The notes under the pieces were generated by a model. That model did no database searches. It was given only the letters and a program-made list of their open reading frames with translations, and was not told the origin of the DNA. 30,742 bases of DNA from a virus: positions 1 through 30,742 of the IMG/VR virus record IMGVR_UViG_3300027868_000022. One strand, written 5' to 3'. Both the position numbers and the translations under genes were made by a program. Below are positions 26,722 through 30,742 of the stretch, in pieces; within the stretch, counting starts at the first letter, position 1, and each line of letters opens with the position of its first letter.

Positions 26722-26765
26722 TATTTCTTCCTCCGACCACGACTCTTCGGACCCTTACAAGGCAT
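26721..26765 (-). CDS. Tiny basic peptide (14 aa) or leader peptide
   Basis: Reads MPCKGPKSRGRRKK. Its ATG overlaps the preceding gene's TGA (TGATG) and is preceded by GGAGGT eight bases upstream, one of the strongest ribosome-binding sites here. Its stop overlaps the next gene's GTG. The double coupling supports translation; its product may matter less than its coupling role. Confidence 0.45.
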   Translation of the reverse strand: MPCKGPKSRGRRKK

Positions 26766-26956
26766 CACAAATTACCTCCACGACGACACTCAAAACACTC
26801 CCGGTCCCGTCGATTCCACCACTGAAAATCACTCAAACCAAACCTCCTGTACCCCATCCAACGTCGATGACCAGTACACCAAATCAACCGCTTCGCGTGC
26901 ATCACCATCCGCCAATGACCAACCCATCGACTGTGCTGAAATGCCTCAAATACCAT
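26765..26956 (-). CDS. Small aromatic/Cys protein (63 aa), weakly supported
   Basis: Trp/Arg-rich with WCTGHRRW and a C-terminal CFEC pair, possibly one zinc site. A GGGG run lies seven bases upstream of the ATG and its stop overlaps the 14-aa peptide start, which favours it over longer readings in other frames. A later ATG at 26908 is possible. Not recognised. Confidence 0.5.
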   Translation of the reverse strand: MVFEAFQHSRWVGHWRMVMHAKRLIWCTGHRRWMGYRRFGLSDFQWWNRRDRECFECRRGGNL

Positions 26957-27308
26957 TGTATATCCCCGGTACTTTTCGTCTGAAAGCCGCAGTTTACACT
27001 AAAAATGACCGTCCATTTTAATCTACCCACCCAGTACCGGGAGGATAGATAGATGAATTGACCTGAGTTTGACCTGAATTTGACCTGAGATTCATGCGAA
27101 ACAGGTACACGTGAACGGGGGCGGCGGCTTTCCGGCCTTGCCCCGTCGCCGATATCCGAAAGCATGCTTTTTTGAACTGAAACCCCAGCAAACTAGCCAT
27201 TCTGGACCGCTACGCTACGCTGTCCCATGCTTGCCGGCACCATTGCGCATAACCGTTATTATGTTAAATTGAATTAGCACACATACCTATACATATCAAT
27301 AGGTTACG
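26957..27308. other. Non-coding stretch downstream of the terminase small subunit gene
   Basis: About 350 bases with no supported gene. It holds three 11-bp tandem repeats (27058-27090), a GC-rich stem-loop (arms around 27115-27120 and 27141-27146), a CGCTA repeat near 27212, and an inverted repeat ACCTAT/ATAGGT (27285-27290, 27299-27304) just after the stop. No run of T follows the hairpins on the minus strand, so they are poor terminators. A packaging site or structured RNA is possible. Confidence 0.6.
27058..27090. repeat. Three tandem 11-bp repeats (core GACCTGA)
   Basis: GACCTGA begins at 27060, 27071 and 27082, each preceded by TT, giving an exact 11-base period, about one helical turn. 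Such phased repeats usually bind a protein on one DNA face. They lie about 220 bases downstream of the end of terS, where packaging-recognition sites can occur. Confidence 0.8.
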
Positions 27309-27809
27309 CTATCCCACCGCTGGACTACCGTCCGTCTGCCCACTATCAGACACCAGTTCACCGTCAATCACGTCAATAGTGGGAGAACGGCGCTTTATCA
27401 CCAGTTCGATACCACCTAAATCCGCAACGCTATCTTTCCACATGCCGATATGTTTGCCATGTAGTTCGATACACTTCACTGCGCTGGCGTGGTTGCGGTG
27501 TTCCAAAGCGTCATCTTTTATCAATCTGAGATCGCGTAACACGTCTGCAACCCCATAATTTTCAACGTTTCCGCCGATCAAACCGTCTATAGCTGCCTTA
27601 ACTGCACTTTTCTGCACTAGCTCTACAGAACGTGTACCCACTGCGCTTTCGCCCCCGTTATATCCTGCAGCTTTAGCGCTTTGCACCCCGTTTCCACCGT
27701 TGTTGACGTAAGCAATGGCAAATCTAGCTTGTTTAGATGTTAGTCCGTATTTTTGCGCCACGTCTCGAACATCTCGGGTTAATGGTGCCGGCGCTGCGGG
27801 GGTGCTCAC
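27309..27809 (-). CDS. terS: Terminase small subunit (166 aa)
   Basis: The pattern YGLTSKQARFAIAYVNNGGNGVQSAKAAGYN (shortened here to LTSKQARFAIAYV and SAKAAGYN) and a following repeat of small helices is the Terminase_2 signature. The N-terminal helix-turn-helix binds the packaging site, the middle oligomerises, and the acidic, disordered-looking tail would contact the large subunit. GTG start overlapping the upstream stop (GTGA). Unusually it is separated from terL by about 1.9 kb of tiny genes and a non-coding stretch. Confidence 0.8.
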   Translation of the reverse strand: MSTPAAPAPLTRDVRDVAQKYGLTSKQARFAIAYVNNGGNGVQSAKAAGYNGGESAVGTRSVELVQKSAVKAAIDGLIGGNVENYGVADVLRDLRLIKDDALEHRNHASAVKCIELHGKHIGMWKDSVADLGGIELVIKRRSPTIDVIDGELVSDSGQTDGSPAVG

Positions 27810-27994
27810 ATCGTGATCTCTTGGCTAGCGGATTTAGTGTACTGGCGCTTCACTTCGGTTCCCGTTTCGGATTGGATTAGCAGATGGCGTAGTCTTTGGA
27901 CATAGTCACGTTGTTCATAGATGACAGTACCTTTGACTCTTGGTGCTCTGGTGTCATCCAGAGCGGTTACAACGTGTTTTAGTTTGAATTTCAT
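27806..27994 (-). CDS. Small hypothetical protein (62 aa), first leftward gene
   Basis: Basic beta-prone N-terminus (MKFKLKHVVTALDDTRAPRVKGTVIYE), then a helical part; no family recognised. AAGG lies about eight bases before the ATG. It heads the long leftward operon, directly after the divergent control region, so it is probably the first gene read from that promoter. Confidence 0.65.
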   Translation of the reverse strand: MKFKLKHVVTALDDTRAPRVKGTVIYEQRDYVQRLRHLLIQSETGTEVKRQYTKSASQEITM

Positions 27995-28090
27995 TTTCCC
28001 GGCCTTTTAAGCTTCGTCAGTTGTCCTCTAACGCACGATCTCATAGTGAGGTATAGGGTAGTGAGGGTGTATTTTGTTCATTTTCTCTCA

Positions 28091-28156
28091 TTTATCGGAT
28101 AAACGGTATGCTTTGGTACTTGCAATATCATTGTAATGGTACGACAATCATTGTTA
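28091..28156. promoter_or_regulatory. Candidate operator cluster
   Basis: TTTATC-G-GATAAA at 28091-28103 is a perfect palindrome. Further right, ATCATTGT occurs at 28127-28134 and 28147-28154, 20 bases apart (about two helical turns), each the right arm of an imperfect dyad (CAAT-ATC-ATTG; ACAAT-C-ATTGT). This is how repressor sites are often laid out. The binding protein is not identified. Confidence 0.45.
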
Positions 28157-28282
28157 ACGGAACTGATTGACAGGGAAACTATCCGCCGCACCGGGCAGGG
28201 ATTCTGAATACGCCACGTTCAACGGAAAGTCTGAAACGCCATTATGTAGAGTTATGGCGTAAATACTCCACAGTTTATAAGC

Positions 28283-28353
28283 GTGCGCTGTTTATGAGAC
28301 GGTGCACTCGCGTATTAACTGAACACCAACTGATTAACCACAATACCGGAGTA
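28283..28353 (+). promoter_or_regulatory. Intercistronic-type leader 1: TTATGAG hairpin and CCGGAGTA box
   Basis: A 9-bp stem with two G-T pairs (GTGCGCTGT, 28283-28291; ACGGTGCAC, 28299-28307) closes the loop TTATGAG. CCGGAGTA follows at 28346-28353, six bases before the ATG of the first rightward gene. It contains the Shine-Dalgarno GGAG. The loop is shared with leader 4. Confidence 0.65.
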
Positions 28354-28359
28354 TAAAAA

Positions 28360-28545
28360 ATGATCAAGACAACCAAAGAACAACGCGCCGCCCTTTGGCG
28401 CATCTTTAACCGTAAGACCGATACACCCCAATCCCTAACATATCGTCAATTTCGTAAAACTGTTGCCCCTGGGTTCGGTTATATCATGGTCCCTTGGGGC
28501 GGTATGTATCTTGGGATTGAGTTAGATGGATACACCCATTCCTGA
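28360..28545 (+). CDS. Conserved phage hypothetical protein (61 aa)
   Basis: Begins with a Lys/Thr helix (KTTKEQRAALWRIFNRK), then YRQFRKTVAPGFGYIMVPWGGMYLGIELDGYTHS, shortened here to YRQFRKTV and LGIELDGYTHS. This short family recurs in phages but has no assigned function. First gene of the rightward operon, after leader 1 and its CCGGAGTA box. Probably early or regulatory by position. Confidence 0.75.
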   Translation: MIKTTKEQRAALWRIFNRKTDTPQSLTYRQFRKTVAPGFGYIMVPWGGMYLGIELDGYTHS

Positions 28546-28556
28546 TAATAATCACA

Positions 28557-28564
28557 CCGGAGTA
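28557..28564 (+). promoter_or_regulatory. CCGGAGTA box 2 (no clear hairpin)
   Basis: Exact copy of the box, seven bases before the next ATG. The 12-base gap after the previous stop leaves no room for the hairpin module seen at the other copies; only a weak ATGG/CCAT pair lies upstream inside the gene. Confidence 0.7.
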
Positions 28565-28571
28565 AACAATT

Positions 28572-28775
28572 ATGAATTACATCAAATACCTAGAATCCGA
28601 AAACAAAAACAATGCAGCGCGTATCTGTGCCTTTGCGGCTACGATTCAAGATATACAGGAATACCTATTATCTGATAAGTTTTTTACAGATCCCACAGTG
28701 CAGACACAGGACATTTTAACCCGCCTTCAACAAGGGTTAGATCATTACAACATACTATTGGAGGTACGCCCATAA
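28572..28775 (+). CDS. Conserved phage hypothetical protein (67 aa)
   Basis: Mostly helical: YIKYLESENKNNAARICAFA, then YLLSDKFFTDPTVQTQDILTRLQ. The YLLSxKF and tVQ-xDIL-RL pattern is seen in small phage proteins of unknown function. Follows the first gene after a CCGGAGTA box and shares its stop with the J-domain gene's start (TAATG). Confidence 0.75.
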   Translation: MNYIKYLESENKNNAARICAFAATIQDIQEYLLSDKFFTDPTVQTQDILTRLQQGLDHYNILLEVRP

Positions 28776-29272
28776 TGTACTTCCAATCCTGCACTACAAC
28801 TGCCGAAGTTAAGACACTGTACCGTCGTTTGGCGATGCAACATCACCCGGACCGCGGTGGTAATAACGCGACTATGCAAGCCATCAATACTGAATACCAC
28901 GCTACGTTGTTACGTATGAGCGGCGAGACGGTAACCGGTACTGATGGCCGACAGCATACATACCACTACAATCAGACGACGGAGCAGTCCGTTATGGATA
29001 AGATCGGCGAACTGGTCGGCCTTGGTATGGTTGATGTTGAGATCCTGCTAATCGGTAGCTGGATCTGGATTACTGGCAACACCAAGCCATATAAGGCGCA
29101 ACTAGGCCACAACGGTGTTAAGTGTCGCTGGCATAGCAAGCGCGAAGCATGGTACTGGCACGTACCGTCAAAGCGCCGTCAACGTTTCAATAAAAGCGTA
29201 GATTTAAACGGATTGGCGCAAGCTTACGGATGCAAGTCTTTTGATTCTGACGAACGAAAAAAGGTGGCCTAG
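28775..29272 (+). CDS. J-domain (DnaJ-like) protein (165 aa)
   Basis: The first 55 residues are a J domain: LYRRLAMQHHPDRGGN contains the HPD tripeptide needed to stimulate Hsp70 ATPase, with helices on both sides. A second domain follows (about 85-155; GSWIWITGNTKPYKAQL, WYWHVPSKRRQR), which recurs with J domains in phage and mobile-element proteins. It would recruit host DnaK; the client is unknown. GGAGGT lies about nine bases upstream and the ATG overlaps the previous stop. Confidence 0.88.
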   Translation: MYFQSCTTTAEVKTLYRRLAMQHHPDRGGNNATMQAINTEYHATLLRMSGETVTGTDGRQHTYHYNQTTEQSVMDKIGELVGLGMVDVEILLIGSWIWITGNTKPYKAQLGHNGVKCRWHSKREAWYWHVPSKRRQRFNKSVDLNGLAQAYGCKSFDSDERKKVA

Positions 29273-29461
29273 ATGAACCTTAGCAACGCTGTGAAATTAA
29301 TGAAACGTAAAGCCAGACTTGATCCAGATAACGTCTATTTTGTTGTCTATGATCCAGACTGGCCTAACGATCGCAACGGCTACCACGTGGCCGATGAAAT
29401 TGACCTTGACACCTTTTACCAAGGTATCCCCGAATATTATATTTTGGATTCTTGCCCGTAA
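29273..29461 (+). CDS. Small acidic hypothetical protein (62 aa)
   Basis: Asp-rich with aromatic patches (VYFVVYDPDWPNDRNGYHVADE) and a C-terminal IPEYYILDSC. The start ATG directly follows the J-domain gene's TAG. Similar small acidic proteins occur in phage early regions. No function can be assigned. Confidence 0.7.
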   Translation: MNLSNAVKLMKRKARLDPDNVYFVVYDPDWPNDRNGYHVADEIDLDTFYQGIPEYYILDSCP

Positions 29462-29472
29462 GTTGATGAGTC

Positions 29473-29529
29473 TAGACTGCCTAGTAATAGGCAGTCTACG
29501 CGCATCAATCCCGATGCTATACCGGAGTA
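29473..29529 (+). promoter_or_regulatory. Intercistronic leader 3: GNRA hairpin, second hairpin, CCGGAGTA box
   Basis: Perfect 11-bp stem (TAGACTGCCTA, 29473-29483; TAGGCAGTCTA, 29488-29498) with a GTAA tetraloop. A second stem GCATC/GATGC (29502-29506, 29513-29517) follows. CCGGAGTA at 29522-29529 lies eight bases before the ATG. No T-run follows, so it is not a standard terminator. Confidence 0.75.
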
Positions 29530-29537
29530 ATCATAAA

Positions 29538-29780
29538 ATGAAAACTGAACAAGAATTATTGAACGAAGCCTATGCTGTACAAGATGCGTGTAATCTTTCC
29601 GGCGTTGTGCATTCTTTTTCGCGTGCTATTTCATCTTTACGTGAGATATCAGAATGCACAGATACAGACTATATCAATCAACACCTTATTTGCGTTTTAT
29701 ATGCTGATAAAATCGTTGACCTAGCACGTGCACGGTCCTCCCACCGTGTCAGTGAAGCATACGAGGCCGCCGGGCACTAG
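29538..29780 (+). CDS. Conserved phage hypothetical protein (80 aa)
   Basis: The ATG at 29538 is set by the CCGGAGTA box; a longer frame upstream has no such site and would run through leader 3. Helical with a Ser/Cys-rich middle (ISECTDTDYINQHLICVLYADKIVDL) seen in other small phage proteins. Function unknown. Confidence 0.75.
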   Translation: MKTEQELLNEAYAVQDACNLSGVVHSFSRAISSLREISECTDTDYINQHLICVLYADKIVDLARARSSHRVSEAYEAAGH

Positions 29781-29784
29781 GTTT

Positions 29785-29841
29785 GCAGTCTATCCCGTTT
29801 ATGAGACGGGATACGCGGCAATCCTGCCGTATACCGGAGTA
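29785..29841 (+). promoter_or_regulatory. Intercistronic leader 4: GCAGTCTA, TTATGAG hairpin, second hairpin, CCGGAGTA box
   Basis: GCAGTCTA (29785-29792) matches the 3' arms in leaders 3 and 5. An 8-bp perfect stem (TATCCCGT, 29791-29798; ACGGGATA, 29806-29813) holds the loop TTATGAG. CGGCA/TGCCG (29816-29820, 29825-29829) forms a second hairpin. CCGGAGTA is at 29834-29841, six bases before the ATG. Confidence 0.75.
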
Positions 29842-29847
29842 TTAAAA

Positions 29848-30354
29848 ATGCAATTTACAACTAAAATCGAACAAGCATGCGCTAATAAATCAGACGTCCG
29901 CTATTGCCTGCATGGAGTATTGATTGATCCTGATCACAAGGTAGCCGTGGCAACCAACGGCCAGATCATGGCAATTACCCCCGTGGATATCGAGGGCGAA
30001 CAATTGCAAGACCGGATTATGCCGCTGGAGTCCGTCAAGGCCGCACAGAAAAAAGAGTGTGGCTTCGAGTTAACAGACACCGGCGTCAAGGTTTCCAATT
30101 GCGAGTCCGTCTCGGATTTTAAATATGTTGATGGCAAGTTTCCGAATTACCGGGCCGTGATTGAACCTAAAACGGATAACTACATAGTCCTTAATGCGGA
30201 ACTATTAGTCAGACTGCAACGCGCCTTGACTGACAAGGGTCGTACGGATGCCGGAGTCAAGCTGTACATACCTGAAACCGCAGGAGACGGATACCGCGTT
30301 GAGTCCACAACGAATCCGGACAACTACGGCGTAATTATGCCTATGCGCGAATAG
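29848..30354 (+). CDS. Sliding-clamp-like (DnaN/beta-type) protein (168 aa)
   Basis: Reads like a shortened bacterial clamp: LHGVLIDPDHKVAVATNGQI (clamp strand with ATDG-type turn), DGKFPNYRAVIEP in the middle, and the C-terminal VIMPMRE, which matches the conserved VMPMRL end of DnaN. A full DnaN has three domains in about 366 aa; this protein has about half, so it could pair as a multimer or bind partner proteins of the host clamp. Preceded by leader 4. The start follows the CCGGAGTA box. Replication role inferred. Confidence 0.65.
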   Translation: MQFTTKIEQACANKSDVRYCLHGVLIDPDHKVAVATNGQIMAITPVDIEGEQLQDRIMPLESVKAAQKKECGFELTDTGVKVSNCESVSDFKYVDGKFPNYRAVIEPKTDNYIVLNAELLVRLQRALTDKGRTDAGVKLYIPETAGDGYRVESTTNPDNYGVIMPMRE

Positions 30355-30361
30355 CCAGTTA

Positions 30362-30418
30362 ACTGCATCCTAGCGATAGGGTGCAGTCTAGTGGCAAACC
30401 ACCACGTCAACCGGAGTA
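30362..30418 (+). promoter_or_regulatory. Intercistronic leader 5: GNRA hairpin, second hairpin, CCGGAGTA box
   Basis: An 11-bp stem with one G-T pair (ACTGCATCCTA, 30362-30372; TAGGGTGCAGT, 30377-30387) has a GCGA tetraloop. GTGG/CCAC (30391-30394, 30399-30402) is a small second stem. CCGGAGTA at 30411-30418 lies seven bases before the ATG. Confidence 0.75.
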
Positions 30419-30425
30419 TAAAATT

Positions 30426-30742
30426 ATGCCTTTCCTACAAGCATCGGAAACGAAAGCAATCCGTAACGCCATAAAGGCTAAATATCCCACCTTTAAATGG
30501 TCTATTGCCACAGTACATGGCACCACATTGTCTGTGCATGTTATGGCTGGACCGATCCGTTTCGACCAGGATAACTTCAACGTCAACCATTTTTGGATTG
30601 ATAGACAATTCAAAGATAAACCAACGGAGCGGCGTTTTTTTACCTATCTTTTGGATCTTATCCGGGAGGTTAAACCCTGCCGTACCGTTACCCACGACGG
30701 CGACTATGGCGCCGTTCCCAATTACTACATCCATATCGAAGT
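30426..30742 (+). CDS. Truncated gene resembling the LPD29 domain (at least 105 aa)
   Basis: Open from ATG at 30426 through the window end, so it is partial. The start MPFLQASETKAIRNAIKAKYP, shortened here to SETKAIRNAIKAKYP, followed by FKWSIATVHGTTLSVHVMAGP, resembles the LPD29 domain found in large phage and mobile-element polyproteins (an FP-x-KFSV, V-x-V-x-W-x-GP type pattern). Placed after the CCGGAGTA box of leader 5. Function of that domain is unknown. Confidence 0.7.
   Translation, partial: MPFLQASETKAIRNAIKAKYPTFKWSIATVHGTTLSVHVMAGPIRFDQDNFNVNHFWIDRQFKDKPTERRFFTYLLDLIREVKPCRTVTHDGDYGAVPNYYIHIE

Larger units (their letters stand above)
27995..28359. promoter_or_regulatory. Divergent control region between the leftward and rightward operons
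   Basis: 365 bases without a supported gene separate oppositely transcribed operons, so it should hold both promoters. The visible elements are a perfect palindrome, direct repeats and the first intercistronic-type hairpin (listed separately). A TATAAG at 28276-28281 could be a rightward -10 but has no good -35. No clear consensus promoter was found on either strand. Confidence 0.7.

Noticed and set aside
26902-27165. 87-aa leftward reading frame, and a 60-aa one at 27018-27200
   Set aside because: They overlap the tandem repeats and hairpins, show biased composition and no ribosome-binding site; the 63-aa gene has better coupling.
28108-28170. 20-codon frame in the divergent control region
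   Set aside because: No ribosome-binding site, no conservation clue, and it crosses the candidate operators.
28276-28281. TATAAG as a sigma-70 -10 for the rightward operon
   Set aside because: No acceptable -35 at 16-18 bases; its start point would cut into the first hairpin. Kept only as a remark.
29319-29780. 153-aa rightward frame containing the 80-aa gene
   Set aside because: The first part overlaps the 62-aa gene and leader 3; the CCGGAGTA box fixes the start at 29538.
29728-29847. N-terminal extension of the clamp-like gene
   Set aside because: It runs through leader 4 and lacks similarity; the box fixes the start at 29848.
28283-30418. CRISPR array or transposon ends made of the repeated leaders
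   Set aside because: Spacing follows gene gaps rather than regular spacers, and no Cas or transposase gene is present.
29473-30418. Intercistronic hairpins as rho-independent terminators
   Set aside because: None is followed by a T-run and all lie immediately before a translated gene.

Overview
The window looks like part of the genome of a tailed double-stranded DNA phage, most likely short-tailed (podovirus-like). The evidence is a full packaging, capsid, portal and tail gene set on the minus strand: both terminase subunits, a P22-type portal, a scaffold, an N4-gp56-type capsid protein, gp4-like and gp10-like tail-machine proteins, tail fibres and a trio of likely DNA-ejection proteins. No tRNA, rRNA, integrase, CRISPR array or insertion sequence was seen. 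The host cannot be named; lipopolysaccharide-type sugar genes and P22-like tail parts fit a Gram-negative host, but that is inference.

Layout. All genes from 23 to 27994 read leftward and most overlap by 1 to 20 bases (ATGA, GTGA, TAATG junctions), so they form a long late operon. In transcription order: a small gene and terminase small subunit (27994-27309); a 350-base non-coding stretch with an 11-bp tandem repeat; a run of very small proteins; terminase large subunit interrupted by an intein; three small proteins, two of them tandem paralogs; portal, scaffold, capsid and a likely decoration protein; a rho-independent terminator; a four-gene sugar/radical-SAM/methyltransferase cassette plus a small Cys-rich protein; then the tail adaptor, fibre, DNA-stabilisation protein, GNAT protein, ejection proteins, fibres and a membrane-anchored coiled-coil protein.

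A divergent control region (27995-28359) separates this from a rightward operon (28360 to the end). The rightward genes are small: conserved phage hypotheticals, a J-domain protein, a sliding-clamp-like protein and a truncated gene resembling the LPD29 domain. Its intercistronic gaps hold a modular repeated leader: one or two hairpins followed by an exactly conserved CCGGAGTA box 6 to 8 bases before the ATG. This leader is the least explained structure in the window.

How it fits together. The rightward genes are probably early or replication-associated. The leftward genes package DNA and build the virion. The inserted sugar cassette probably modifies a glycan or a surface (virion or host), though its substrate cannot be read from sequence.
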